Notes: generated from the letters alone by a model not told the origin. A stretch of DNA of 64,000 nucleotides from Cristatella mucedo (GCA_009760855.2 WPIO01000012.1:6819501-6883500); one strand, 5' to 3'. Shown: positions 1 through 11,275, numbered from the stretch's first letter. Program-made: numbers and translations.

Positions 1-1220
1 CCAAGGAAATTCCAATTGTGTTTGCGAAAAATTCTCTGAGCTTATTGTCTTTACAGTGATCTTAGCTTTTCAAATGACACTGCAAAGCATGTATACATAC
101 GATGAGTCTTAAAGGAAGTCATGTCACGTGAGACAATGGACTTTACACCCACTTTTCGTTGGGCTGTCGATGACGGAGATTGTGTATTGCACTGAGTGTT
201 TCTGTGACCATTCTGCTACTTATCCTGTACTCATAACAGCGTTAGCTCAGTAGTTAGATCTGATTGGAATTTCAAGTGTTTACATATCTTAGAGCCAGGT
301 GTGACTGTGTGTGCTCATTTGATTTGCAATCTGAGGCCAAGTTCAGCCAGTCGTGTCCAAATAGGATAACGCAGATAGTGGTGAACATACATCAAGCACC
401 TTTTAGATATGTTACATGGTTTTAGATTCTCAATAATAACAGTAGTTCTGCCCATTCTATAGTGCCCTAAGATAAAACTGCACTTGCTTAGCATTTAACA
501 TTGTTGGAAGTATAGAACTGATCAGCAACACTAGCATTCATAATTGCAGCATTATTAAATACGTAAATGGCAATGTGCGTAGACGAATAAAATGTGAAGA
601 GAATCTGCTAAGTCTTGAAGCATGGCTTTCAATTAAGTTAAATCAAGAGATGTCGTGATGTATGTTCGTAGCGCTTTCGAGATTTTAATTGTGTATGTAC
701 TAATGCACAGGTCTCCGACTGATATGATTTTAACTATGGACACTTCTATTCGAACAGAATGGGATGCCTGAATTGTACAACGGAAGCCTAATTGGTAAGT
801 TTTTCAGACATTTCAGATAAGCCTATATTAACAATCCTCTCCTTTTAAAGTCTATCTGGGAGGTTAACTCATTGCTAGAACATAACTACATTATATTTTC
901 TTGGGGAAACAGTTTAAATGATCGCGTGACGATCCACTCCTAATTTTTAGCAATAAATAATCTCGAGACGCCGTGCTGCCGTCTGCGCAGCAGCAGCAGC
1001 AGCAGCGCGGCAGCCATATCAGTGGGTAATGCTTGCTCAGCAAAGCCTAGCTAGCGGCAGGTCAGTTTCCGGCGCTTTATGTTGGATAGTGTTCTTAAGG
1101 CGCAGCCTTAATACAATCACGGTAGGCATCAATCAAGCAGTCTCATTTCAGGCGGTATGAAGATAAAAGCAGCACAGGTACTTGATAGACACAGCAGAGG
1201 TACTTGAAAATGAGGTATTG
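1..1220. other. no recognisable gene
   Basis: No protein family or repeat was recognised here. A short CAG run lies near 988-1006. The DNA is AT-rich apart from the end of the block. Confidence 0.4.
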
Positions 1221-1224
1221 TACG

Positions 1225-1340
1225 CGAATGTATCTCCGTCTGTTACTCCGAAAAGTCACAATGACTATGTGAGTGTTCCGCATGTGAGTTTTCTTCAGCG
1301 CACTTAAAGCCCTATCGGCTTTCATCGCTCATTCGGTAGG
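1225..1340 (-). mobile_element. LINE family B 3' end fragment
   Basis: Read on the minus strand, this stretch matches the 3' untranslated end of the family B copy at 62950-63100: a segment rich in AAGCCGATAGGG-like sequence, then TAACAGACGGAGATACAT. It is short and degenerate and has no coding capacity. Confidence 0.45.
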
Positions 1341-2295
1341 CATTAGTTAGTGACGTAGAATTTGACGCAACTTCCGAGAGCTTGCCTCTCCACATCTCGT
1401 CGAAGAATTCGCTTAGATACCTGAAAAGTCCGGTTTTCTTACGCAAATGAGTCAGACAGGGAAGCACTTCATCTGCTTTGTTGCTTGGCTACTTCTGAGT
1501 CACTAGCCGGTGGGCCGGGCGTGACCTGCGGCGTCGGCAGAGCCGCTTTACCAATATGGTGCCGCGAGACGGGGGCCACTCAACAGGTGGCCAGTGTCTA
1601 GCATGACACTGATACTGATTGACGGCCTTCTACGAACACCAATGGGGGGGATGATGGAATAGCAGCTTTACGCAGGATTACCTCCGAAAGAGAGCATCAA
1701 GCTTCCGACTTACTAGATTTCGCCGCGGACGAGGTCGGAACCCCGCGCCCTATCCGACCCACGGACTGCCCTGCGCACTCGATGGATCGGTGGCGTTGGT
1801 TGTTGCTAGAGCCAAGCTATTGGTTGCCCCGCCTACGAGAAAAATACGCGGTCAACATTCTAGACTCGAGCGTAAAGGTACTATTTAATTAGACAGCGTC
1901 ACGGCATCCGTATGTCAACCCGTCTTACACGTCGGTCGGCATTCGGATATGCGACTACCTGTATGCGGAATTAAACCTGCCGTATGTCGCGTATCTACCA
2001 TTTCACAATGTATTCATCACTTGCAGCAACGTCAGGTCGTGTGAATTACGAAAGCATGCACTCCTGGTTGCGTGAAGTGTTTTTCAAGTTGAATCATCTG
2101 AAAATTCGAAACGACCGAAGGCCGTCAGCCGTGGGACTAATGACGGAGCTATTTCGCCTCGAGCGGGGAATGTTGCTGCGACCTCTTCCAGCGTCCTAGC
2201 AAGTGAGCGATAGAAATGCCAATCCTCAGCCTTCAGCACAAAGTGGCCTGGGCCTGAAGTGTCCCGAATTCCAGCGTAATGACCGAATGACGCTC
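1341..2295. other. GC-richer stretch without recognised gene
   Basis: The stretch from about 1500 to 1850 is clearly more GC- and CpG-rich than its surroundings. Open frames at 1984-2308 on both strands are short and overlap each other. I recognise no family in them. Confidence 0.35.
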
Positions 2296-2299
2296 TGAT

Positions 2300-2430
2300 T
2301 TGGCCCACGGATAAGGTGCTCGCCTTTAACGACCAAGTTCGAGGGCTCGGGCCCTGTGGCGAATGTATAGCGCCTGGATTCAGATTTAAGTTCTCTTGGG
2401 GTGATATACTAATTAATCATATTATTTATA
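2300..2430 (+). mobile_element. SINE-1 copy (tRNA head, L2-like tail)
   Basis: A degenerate tRNA-like head (GGATAAGGTGCTCGCC, then GTTCGAGGGCTCG) runs into a tail of the form AGCGCCTGGATTCAGATTTA and GTTCTCTTGGGGTG. The other SINE-1 copies have the same head-to-tail order, and the tail resembles the 3' stem-loop of LINE family A. Confidence 0.65.
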
Positions 2431-3044
2431 TTATGCACGTCTATGTTTTTGGCCGCAATTGGGTGCCGAGCTGTAACCGTAATAGCCGTAATCTTTTGTT
2501 GTCGGCGACCGGAGACATCAATTTCAACGGAGTTGTCACTGCTGTTCCATTTCGTCGTGTTGTTCCGGATCACATCCAATATTAGAAAGAAGATGAACTG
2601 AAACTGTCTAATGAATTCTATTTTGTCCTCAAATTGAAATTAATTATTTAATTTTACTAGCGAGAAATACTCAGAAAATAAAAAGAATGAGGTGTGGTGT
2701 CGCAATTGTTTATTTGGCAGCCAAGAAAAACAGGCTGGGGCTGTACAGCCAAAGATACGCGTTTAAGCGGGCAGATTACGCACTCCGCCGCCGCTGGTTG
2801 AAATTCTCATGAAAAATTGAAGAGACCGTAAGTTCACGAGTCCCGCGCTGCTATTGCATGGCTGGCGTAGTCAGAACGAGCCATTTCCTTTATTCAGTAC
2901 TTCCGCCCTTCGACACTGGTCGTCTGCAAAACTCGGAAGTTCGTCTGATCTGGGATCAATAACGACGTAGCTGCCTCAGCACATCACCTTTATCTGACCT
3001 TCCCACGGCTCTCTATCACACGTGGAATCGACCTCGAGATTTTC

Positions 3045-4240
3045 TCAGTCTGGCTTACAGATCGTTTCGCTCGCTTGCACCAGCCTACCTATCCTACCTG
3101 GCGGCTCTTCCAGCCAGAACTCCGATCGCCATACGGCAGTACGAGTAGGCAGTACAAGAGTAGGTGTCGTTGCGTAAGAATCGCGGAAGTTAGTTCCACA
3201 ATTTAGGACCTGGAGAGATAGGGTTTCTGTCGCCAACGAACTGTAATGATAGGAATGGAGCAGCTAATTTAGTGTCCATACAGGACCTGGGGGCACGATG
3301 TGACCGAAACTGGTGCAGCAGTTCAGCTAGGTAGGATAGATCCAAGCCGCGGCGGGCCTTGTGGGTCAGCGTAATAATTTTGCTCTATATCCGTTGATTA
3401 GCAGACAACCATTGTAGCTCCTTCAGCAAATTGTACACGTGGTTGAAAATCAGGGGATTTTGTACTAGCCTTGCAGCCATTTTCATTCACGACTGCACAG
3501 GCGTAATGACTTTTTTCTATAGCCCAACAAAAAGGGAACTGCTGTAGTCCAGTCTAGACTGATTGATTCGGTGACCTAGTTAAATTATTAGCTAGCCACT
3601 GCGGTAGACAGTAACTAATCGTAGACAGTGATTGGATGTGACGGCTAGCTGTGGAGGCAGTCTTCTTGCTGAGCACTTTAAAATCTGATCAGTTATCAAA
3701 GAGGAAACCTCAATTCCGAGAACGCGGTGACGGTCACGCAGTAGTTAGCATCCCCTATGAGAAGAGCAAAATCTCTTATTCCAGCCGCAGCCTTGCTGTG
3801 TCCTTGGAGTAGGAGCTTGGTTTATCGTCGTCAAGTTTAAGGAAATCGGCCGATATTTAGGATCGAATGTTTGCAAGGCAAGCATTTAAGTTCAATTTTG
3901 TCGGTTACCGAAGCGGATGCCGACGGTTTAAACGACAAATACAGCTGAGGTTAGTCAGCGTATAAGTAATAGCCGATCGCAGGGGCCCGAAACAATTTTC
4001 CGAGAGGCTCGGTATACATGGAGAGTAGTAAAGGACCGAGAACAGACCCTTGAGAAAGTCCACACTTGACCGATCTGCTGGGTGGGGGGGAGAGTTGACC
4101 ACCACACGACACAGATTGAATACGATCGGACAATTACGACACGAAGCACGATTTTAACTACGCCAGTGCTTCGTCTGCCAGACCGATCGTTGTTCTGAAT
4201 TGTTCAAGTAAGATAAATAGTGCCAAACCTAGCTGGCGGA
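3045..4240 (-). mobile_element. LINE family B fragment (reverse transcriptase and 3' part)
   Basis: On the minus strand, broken frames carry L2/CR1-like reverse transcriptase motifs: a QGSVLGPLL block followed by a YLYAD-like catalytic block near 3955-4130. The downstream part (3045-3800) aligns by eye with the family B copies at 63160-63900 and 10573-11115. Frameshifts and stops make it a dead copy with no start codon. Confidence 0.75.
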
Positions 4241-5980
4241 TCAAGCAAAGCCAAGGATGTCATCTAATATATGTGTAGTAAATTTAGAAATAACAGTAAT
4301 AATTGTAATACACTTACATAGCATTGAAAGAGAAATAAATACTTTTTGCATTCACTTTTCATACGCTGAAAGACTCATGCCAACCGATTAGCATTACTTC
4401 TATGAACAGCGTTTGTTCGTGGTTGCAAGTAAAGGGCAATTCACGCGTTGGGGAAAATGCAGTGAAGAACAATTGAGTTTTCAGCTTCGTTATAAGATAA
4501 CGTGAGCAAATTCCGCTATCCCTACTTTACTTTCTTGTTACATTACTTCCAAACTCTGCTTGAACATCCAGATTCAGCGTGCCCTTACTGATCTCGTCTC
4601 AAAGGTAATTTCTCAGTTTGATATCACTGCTAGCCATTTTTGATCTCATATATACTCCCCACCTCAATAGAAGCTTACATGTGCTATTGGCTGCCATGAA
4701 TAAGGTAAATATACCCTGGAACGGAACAGGTTTGTTCCCTGCTTTATTTTAAGAGCGACGTCATTCACGAAGAAGTTTACCTTTAACCCAGAGAATTACT
4801 TAAGTTCCTCCCATTCTACTTGCCGCCAAACCTATTGAAGACACACAAAGTAGTGACAGGCAAATGCAGTTCTTTATGTAAAGCATCAAGCTTTGCAAAC
4901 AAATTTCCATTAAGAATTTAGAGCCAATCGCTCCGCAGCGATCGCATTTTTAATGTACAAAACGACCATCTCATGAATGTCTGCTGCTTCTGCTGGATTA
5001 ACGTAATTCTCTGATTAACGTTATCATCTGATGCCACATATCGCTAAACCTTTCTTGAATGCATGTAATTGGTCGGGGAAACACTAAAATTGCACCTTAA
5101 TGATTTATGTCCTATCTTAGTGAAGATTTATTAGCATAGGTGCCAAAGGCTACCGGTCATCTGATGAGCGTTTGAAGTATAGGATGCTGCGGGGATTTTT
5201 CTGGATCTTATTCTATTCACAATTTAAGATCTTCTTGTAGTCATTGTAAGCATCAAGCCCAGAAAAGGTTTTTGTCTATACAGACGCCACTCAGTTGCCA
5301 GTGTTACCCAGCCTTCCAGTACATCTAATTCTCACCAACCTCAAAGCTCGTGTTGCTAATATTTTCCCTAGACAGCGGTTAAATGTCTCAAACTGCATGA
5401 CAACACGACCAACGAAATAGCTTTAGCCAAGGTCTTGCGTTCTTCATAAGCTAAAAAGCTGGGTTCGTGGCACGATCGAGAAGCGTCGAGCCAAATTTAA
5501 CCTCAGTCTACCTAGACCATTGTCGCCATTTATTCCCCATCGAAAAGAAGCCGCCGCTACAAACAATGCTTAAGATGATTGGCAGCCTGAAGTCGTGCCT
5601 ACCCTCTGGCCGAAATGCACGAGGTGCGATTGGGGGATTTTTTATCGGGCAGAAATCGATTGAGGTCAGGCTGCTTCTTAGTGTTCGTCAGGCACACTGC
5701 TGCATCAATTGCTTGCCAGAACTTGCTTGCTGCCTTTTTACTTGGCCAACGGGACATTGTTGGGATGACTGCGATAAAGGCTGACCAATCTCAAGCAAGA
5801 TAGGCTTAGTCAATCGCTGCTAGTCGCCGACCTAAACAGTAATGGCCTGATGAAAGAAAAGAGGAGAGTCCGTCAAATATTTTGACATGATTCTCGTTTC
5901 GTCATGTGTCCCCTGAAATGCCGAGTTCTTACTGTCATGCGAATTGCAAGCTCTTATTGGGCATTCGCGCTTTGAGGAGG
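4241..5980. other. no recognisable gene
   Basis: The stretch is AT-rich. Overlapping open frames of 60-105 codons at 5467-5803 have no recognised motif, and the opposite strand is also partly open there. They may be a fossil mobile-element gene, but nothing identifies it. Confidence 0.35.
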
Positions 5981-6105
5981 CCTGCACGAGGGGGTACAGA
6001 CATTCCCTACGCACTCCCATCCCCGGACATTCCCCCCTTGGTAGGGCATTTTCTCCCCTACCGTAAGGAAATGTTATGATATAAACTGTCTTGTTTACGT
6101 AACTT

Positions 6106-6492
6106 ATGTATTTCGTATGTTTGTATGTATCTATGTATTGTATGAAGGCTGGAGAGGCTGTCCAGCAGGGAGAATCTGTGCAGGCCGGAGAGACGGCTCA
6201 GGTTGGAGAGGGTACACAGGATGGAGAAGCAGCTGCGTATGTCGGAGACGCGGCGGCAGAATCGGCAGAGGCGGATGGAGCGACGGCGGTTGAGGTCTGC
6301 AAAACAGTGGCTGTAGACGTCAGCTCGGTGACAATGGCCGGTGGCTCATGTTGCCGGCTGGTCGCGAAAGGCCGTGCACCAGCTCACCTCTTGCGAGCAG
6401 CCGTAAGGTTGCCTGTGGGGTCAGCTATCGATGTTAGCTGCTATGCCGAATGTGTAGTGTCTAGTTGTATCGTTTGTAGAGAGGCTCGCTAA
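6106..6492 (+). CDS. unrecognised 128-codon open frame with GE-rich repeats
   Basis: The predicted product opens with a short Tyr/Cys/Met-rich stretch. Next come degenerate repeats of the form AGE-xVQxGE (residues about 15-45) and an Ala/Glu/Asp-rich stretch, and it ends with a Cys-rich C-terminus. No family was recognised. It lies just upstream of an LTR-like block, so it could be the 3' end of a retroelement coding region or a chance frame in GC-rich repeats. Its 'GGAGA' codon repeats look like slippage products. Expression is unsupported. Confidence 0.2.
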   Translation: MYFVCLYVSMYCMKAGEAVQQGESVQAGETAQVGEGTQDGEAAAYVGDAAAESAEADGATAVEVCKTVAVDVSSVTMAGGSCCRLVAKGRAPAHLLRAAVRLPVGSAIDVSCYAECVVSSCIVCREAR

Positions 6493-6559
6493 TTGCTGCC
6501 TTATACATTGCAGCCACTTGTGTGGCTGCTGGAAACTTGTGACTTTAAGGTCAAGGGGC

Positions 6560-6968
6560 GTGTAGTTTGAGTGTATGCCGGCTCCTCTGATGAGCTTGTG
6601 ATGTGGCACGGACACCGGCCAGTAACCCAATGGTGGCCAGACGGTGGATTCACCATCAGGGTCGGCCGGTGCACAGCTGTGGTCCGCCTGTGATGTGGCA
6701 TGGACACAGGCCGGTAACCAGCTGGTGGCCAGATGATGGATTCACCATCAGGGTCGGCCGGTGTACAGCTGTGGTCCGCCTGCGATGTGGGATGGACACA
6801 GGCCTGTAACCTGCTAGTGGCGAGATGGTGGACTGGAGCAGTGGAGGAGGGGGGAGTCGAGGGAGAGTAGGGGCCGAAGGGAGCCGCTCGCTCTTCGGCT
6901 CCGTGCGTTGGTAATAAACTGTCGGTGTTGGGCACCGGCTGGCTCTCTGCTGTGCGACCAAACTACAC
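6560..6968 (+). mobile_element. LTR-like block (possible solo or 3' LTR)
   Basis: The block starts with GTGTAGTTTG and ends with the exact inverse CAAACTACAC, giving the TG...CA ends typical of LTRs. A purine-rich tract (AAGGTCAAGGGGCG) lies directly upstream, where a polypurine tract would sit. AATAAA occurs inside near 6912, close to the right end. The flanking five bases do not match, so a clean solo-LTR insertion is not proven. The left half is made of 92-bp tandem repeats. Confidence 0.45.
6590..6835 (+). repeat. 92-bp tandem repeat, about 2.6 units
   Basis: The word ATGTGG(C/G) recurs at 6601, 6693 and 6785, giving a period of 92 bp. Each unit contains TTCACCATCAGGGTCGGCCG or a close variant, and the third unit is incomplete. 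The array lies inside the LTR-like block. Confidence 0.8.
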
Positions 6969-7027
6969 CTTATAAAAATAATATATAGTATACAATATAT
7001 AACATATTCCTACATTCTAGTCATCAA

Positions 7028-7325
7028 AAAATGCGGTCACTGCGGCTCTGATTTTCGGCAGACCACCAAGTGCAAGGTCAAAGCTCTGTCCCGGTCGGCC
7101 TGCAGCAGACGCTCTCGGCAACAGCCGCGAGCGCGTAGCAGAATCCTCGGCCTCCGCCGCCGCCCCTCCCGACATCGGAACCGCCGGCTACCGCCAGTCC
7201 AAACCTCACCGTCGCCGCCGCCGCAGTCATTGCTGCACCGGTCGTCGCGCGTCGACCGACGCCGCCGCCGACGCCGCCGCCGACGCCTCGCTGACCGCGC
7301 TGGCCGTACCGCTTTCGTAGGTCGT
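7028..7325 (+). other. GC-rich segment with Cys-pair and Arg/Pro-rich frame
   Basis: This is the most GC-rich stretch of the left half, with CCGCCG runs. One plus frame reads a CGHCGSDF Cys-pair motif, then a strongly Arg-rich and Pro-rich stretch. That is reminiscent of a nucleic-acid-binding protein such as a retroelement Gag fragment. No start codon or family match was found, so coding is unproven. Confidence 0.25.
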
Positions 7326-7564
7326 ACTATCGAGTCCCCGCTTATACTGAGTTGATTTTATTTCAATAGAGAGTGAGCTTAATTTGATCATGTATTTACA
7401 AATATATATCTGTATTCTTAGTCACACATTCATCAACATAGGTGGAAATGTCCCACCCCGGGGGAAATGTCCGGGGAAATGTCTTAGGGTCCACCGGAGG
7501 GAAAATCTCCGGAGGGGGGGAACGTTCGGGGGGGGGGAATGTCCTACAACCATGCACGAGTGCT

Positions 7565-8220
7565 GCCACAGTCGTTGGGTCGCCACTTGTACATACGTGT
7601 ATGTATCTCGCTCGTCCAAGGGCGCTGGAAAGATTTTTCGCTGTTACTCCAAATTTAATGGCTAGCAGAGGTCGCAACCGAGTCTGAGGGCTGGAATGAC
7701 TCGGTTAAGATATCTATGACAACGCGGGAGTTTCGCCAAGGCCCGCTACTCATAAGAATCCGTACTTTAATGCTCGTACGTATCTGGAAATATCTCATCC
7801 TAAAATAACGCTTGGCACTTGCTCCACGGCAACACAACACTGATACTGCAGTTAAAGCAGATGTAGTTTGTCCCGGATACAACGAAAACTAAGTGATCAG
7901 TCTGCTGATAAATTGTATATGCTCAATATAGTAAGAGCATTCCCAGCCCTTTCTGCTGTAATGTTCGCGTTCTTTTTGAACATTAATTATATAGTGTTTA
8001 TCGTTAGTCTTAAATTTTTGGACGCCTTCGCTGCACGTTCCTCATTTACGTCACGTTATGACTCAAAGCATGGACTTGGAAAAGAAGTGCCAAAATCTGT
8101 CAGTAAGTGTAATGTCTGGTCACTTTATCGTCACTTTTGAAGGTTGTACAATAACGTAAGAGATAGCAGCGTGACAGCATGTCTATATTCAGGTGGGTTA
8201 TCCAAGGGACCCCTAAAGTT
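7565..8220. other. no recognisable gene
   Basis: A 90-codon open frame at 7868-8140 (plus) has a hydrophobic middle section but no recognised motif or supporting context. Confidence 0.3.
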
Positions 8221-8224
8221 AGGG

Positions 8225-9296
8225 TACAAAAAGAGATCGTCTCCTGAAGACCCTACACCATCATCTCTGTGGTCTTCACTGGCTGACCAACTTAGCCCAG
8301 CCATTACCAAGATTTTTAATACTTCTCTGGAAAAAGGGGTTGTACCTAAGCCCTTCAAACTGGCAATTGTTTAAACCAATGCTTAAAAAGCCTGGATTAG
8401 ATACAAAAGTCCTTGCAAATTATCGGGCAGTTTCCCTGAGCAGCGGTGGCACACAAGGTAAGGTGGTTGATTTTCACGACCTCAGTCCCGAGGTCGTGTG
8501 TTCGAATCCTGCGGTGGGCAATCCCTTATTGACGCTGCAAGCGGTGGTGATAGCCGTAAATGCTCTTCTGTTGCTATACAAAAAAGGCTGTTGAATCAGC
8601 TAGTATTTTTTTCTTCCTTTTTGTCAAAGATTCTTGAAAACGTTATCGCCAAGCTGCTGGTTGCCAGGAATGTCACTGCCCTAGCGCTACTAAATCTATC
8701 AGCTGCCGTCGACACCATTGATCACGATGTCCTACTTGAACGATTGAGAACAGCGATCGATCAGCCAGACGAACCACTGGCGTGGTTTAAGTCATATGTG
8801 TCTAATCATATTCAATCCGTGTCGTGTTGAGGTCACGTTCCATCCAACAGACCAGTCACCTGTGGAGCCCCACAAGGGTCCGTCCTCGGCCCGTAGCTTT
8901 TCTTCAGTTACTGTACTCAACCTCTGGAAAAAGTTATTAAGGCCCATGAAATAAGATATCACTTTTATGCTGACGATAATCAGCTGTACTTGTCATTTAA
9001 ACCCTCAGAATCTGCTGCGGCAACTGATAAACTGAATGCTTGCCTTACCGACATTCGATCCTGGATATCGGAGAATTTCTTGAAATTAAACGACGATAGG
9101 TGATTAAATCTTCGACGGGTGATTAAGTTTTGAAAGCTTCTTTAAGAAGTCTGCTTCAACAGCTAGCCATCACGTCCGATCCTTATATGAGATTAGGAAC
9201 TGTCTTACACGATAGCTTACAAAAAATTTAACTAAATCCTTAGTTCTGTCTAGGCTAGACTATTGTCATTTCCTTTTAACTGTGCTACCGAAGTCG
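8225..9296 (+). mobile_element. LINE family B, 5' part of a split copy
   Basis: Plus-strand frames encode L2/CR1-like reverse transcriptase. In order they show an LxxGVVPKPFK-type segment with KKPGLD and NYRAVSL (8230-8435), a LSKILENVIAKLL segment (8617-8660), a LSAAVDTIDHDVLL block (about 8695-8735) and the catalytic FYADDNQLYL block (about 8958-8990). The copy is broken by a SINE at 8440-8612, by stops, and by an internal deletion near 9100. The second half resumes at 10573, after LINE family A inserted at 9297. The copy is dead. Confidence 0.8.
8440..8612 (+). mobile_element. SINE-2 copy inserted in LINE B reverse transcriptase
   Basis: A tRNA-like head with the B-box sequence GTGTTCGAATCC is preceded by a GACCTCAGTCCCGAGGTC stem. 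It continues into the SINE-2 body (GGTGGTGATAGCCGTAAATG, GCTATACAAAAAAGGCTGTT) and a T-rich end. It interrupts the NYRAVSL / LSKILEN reverse transcriptase frame, so it post-dates that LINE. Short TTTCCCT/TTCCTTT-like flanks may be remnants of the target duplication. Confidence 0.8.
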
Positions 9297-10572
9297 CTAG
9301 TCCTATCTCAGTAGGAGACTCCAGAATCTCGATGTGAATGGACAAAGATCATCTGAAGTACCTCTGAAATATGGAGTACCTCAGGGCTCCGTGCTAGGTC
9401 CGGTTCTTTTCACGGTTTATACTCTGCCTCTTGCTGATGTGATTGCCAAGCACAATCTAGGCTTTCACTTCTATGCGGATGACACTCAGTTGTACCTTTG
9501 CTTTGATCCCTCCCAGCCTTCGAGCACCTCAAATTCTCTAAACTCACTTGCTGCATGCATTGATGACATCCGCAAATGGATGGTAGCAAATTTTCTAAAA
9601 CTAAACGATGACAAAAATAACTTACTAGTTACGTGCAAACCCAGTGTGATTCAGAGATTGGAAAGGCTGTCTCTCAAAATTGGCTCAGCCAGCATATCTT
9701 CTGTCGAATCAGCTCGAAATCTAGGTGTCATATTCCAAAGCGACCTCTCGTTAGACGACCATATCAGCTCCACAGTCAAATCTGCCTATTTTCAGCTTCA
9801 TAACATTGCTAAAATTCGGGCTTGTTTAGATAAAGATACCACGTCTAAGTTGATCCATGCATTCGTGACATCCCGTCTCGACTTCTGCAACTCACTGCTT
9901 ACTGGCCTACCAGCATGTGCGATCAGGCGATTGCAGCTGGTGCAAAACTCTGCAGCTAGGCTTGTCTGCCGTGAGCGTCGCAGTTGCCACGTTACTCCAC
10001 TTCTCGCCGACCTGCACTGGCTACCAGTCAAGCAACGGATTGACTTCAAGGTTTTGTCGCTCACTTTTAGGTCCCTTCATTTTATGGCTCCAACCTATCT
10101 CTCAGATATACTCCCTCATCAGGCCAAGCATCGTACCACCAGCTTTTCGGAATCCAACAGTCTACAAATACCTCGTACAAACCTTAAATCCTTTGGAGAC
10201 CGTGCATTTAGTTCATATGCTCCCAAAGCCTGGAACTCCCTCCCGACCTGCGTCAGAACATCCCCTGACCTGACCACATTTAAAAGGAACTTAAAAACAC
10301 ACCTATTTAGGACAGCATTTAGTGGGTCGCTGTGATTCGTCCTTCACGTGCTTATGCGTGCAGACACTGTGCATGCTGCCAGTAACCACACTTGCATGCT
10401 GACCCTGTGCATGTAACCCCTAACCATGTTATTCATTATGCTTGTTTTTCAAGCATGATTTTACTTACCATTCAATTGCATTTCCCTTTGCAGCAAATGT
10501 AAAGCGCCTAGAAAGAGATTAAGTTTCTCTGAGGGCGCTTTATCAAGTACATTATTATTATTATTATTATTA
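9297..10572 (+). mobile_element. LINE family A copy, 333-codon reverse transcriptase frame
   Basis: An uninterrupted frame (9334-10335) encodes the C-terminal half of an L2/CR1-like ORF2. It has [14 protein letters not shown] at residues 13-26, the catalytic [12 protein letters not shown] near residues 45-56, NFLKLNDDKN, then HAFVTSRLDFCNSLL and the C-terminal RRSCHVTPLLADLHWLP and AWNSLPTCVR motifs. The endonuclease and N-terminal RT fingers are missing, so the element is 5' truncated. The 3' end carries a TAAAGCGCC stem-loop and ATT repeats (about 10553-10572). It is inserted within LINE family B (8225-11115), whose frame resumes afterwards. Confidence 0.9.
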
Positions 10573-11115
10573 CTAGGCCACTGCAACTAGTGGTGAATAT
10601 GGCTGTGAGGCTAGTTAGCAAATCCCAGAGGTTTGACCACGTGTCTCCCTTGCTAAAAGAGCTAGGATGGCAGCCGTTTGATCAACGGATACACAGAAAA
10701 GTTTTTACGCTTACCCACAAGGCCCGCCATAGCTTGACTCCTTCGTACCTAGCTGAACTGCGGCACCAGTTTCAGCCTCCTCGTGCACTCAGGTCCTGTA
10801 AGGATAATAAATTAGCTTTTTCATTCCTACGCTTAAAGACCGTTGGCAACAGAAGCTTTAGCTCTGCTGGTCCTAGACTGTGGAACTAACTTCCGAGATA
10901 TTTATGCAGTGACAACTACTCTCCTGCCATCCGGAGCTGCTACTTCCATGTTACTAACAACCTCAACTGCTCTCCTGACTCTACTATGCTTCCCACATTC
11001 TCTTTGTTGCATCAGATGAAGTCTGTTGGCTACAGACTGCGTACCAAAAACCGCTTCAGCTATGAGTGCGCTATACAAAGCTTTCCTGTGTAACACCGGC
11101 GTTGTCTTTGTGGGG
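10573..11115 (+). mobile_element. LINE family B, 3' part of a split copy
   Basis: The frame at 10590-10889 encodes the C-terminal domain of an L2-like ORF2: a NMAVRLVSK segment, then FDHVSPLLKELGWQPFDQRI, SYLAELRHQF and SFSSAGPRLWN. It follows directly after the family A insertion and completes the family B copy that starts at 8225. The 3' untranslated part continues to about 11115. Confidence 0.8.
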
Positions 11116-11275
11116 TTGCAGACGGAGATTCATAAATTTTCCTTCGTGTGCTTATGCGTGGTGACACAGTGCATGCTACCACTAACCATGTTTACATGCC
11201 TCTATTACAGCCCATGTAAAAAGGAAAAGGTTTAGCGCTCTGATGGCACATTTCAAATGTCTTATTCTTATTATT
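11116..11275 (+). mobile_element. LINE family A-like 3' tail
   Basis: The sequence resembles the family A 3' untranslated region (CTTCGTGTGCTTATGCGTG, then a degenerate AAAGGTTTAGCGCTCTGATG stretch) and ends in TTATTCTTATTATTATT. Confidence 0.45.

Larger units (their letters stand above)
5983..7560. mobile_element. candidate composite element with inverted GGGGAATGTCC clusters
   Basis: Both ends carry clusters of a GGGG(A)AATGTCC motif in opposite orientation: minus-strand copies at about 5995-6070 and plus-strand copies at about 7440-7545. The 8-base word TGCACGAG occurs immediately outside each cluster (5983-5990 and 7553-7560), as a target-site duplication would. This suggests a DNA element of about 1.56 kb (5991-7552). 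No transposase is visible, so it would be non-autonomous or eroded. The internal LTR-like block (6560-6968) could be a later insertion or a cargo fragment. Confidence 0.4.

Noticed and set aside
6501-6961. 144- and 101-codon minus frames with repeated HHxxTTAVHRPTL
   Set aside because: They arise from the 92-bp tandem repeat. The period is not a multiple of three, so no stable protein repeat is encoded.
9798-10064. 88-codon minus frame (also at 49000-49266)
   Set aside because: Antisense shadow of the LINE A reverse transcriptase; it recurs wherever that coding sequence does.
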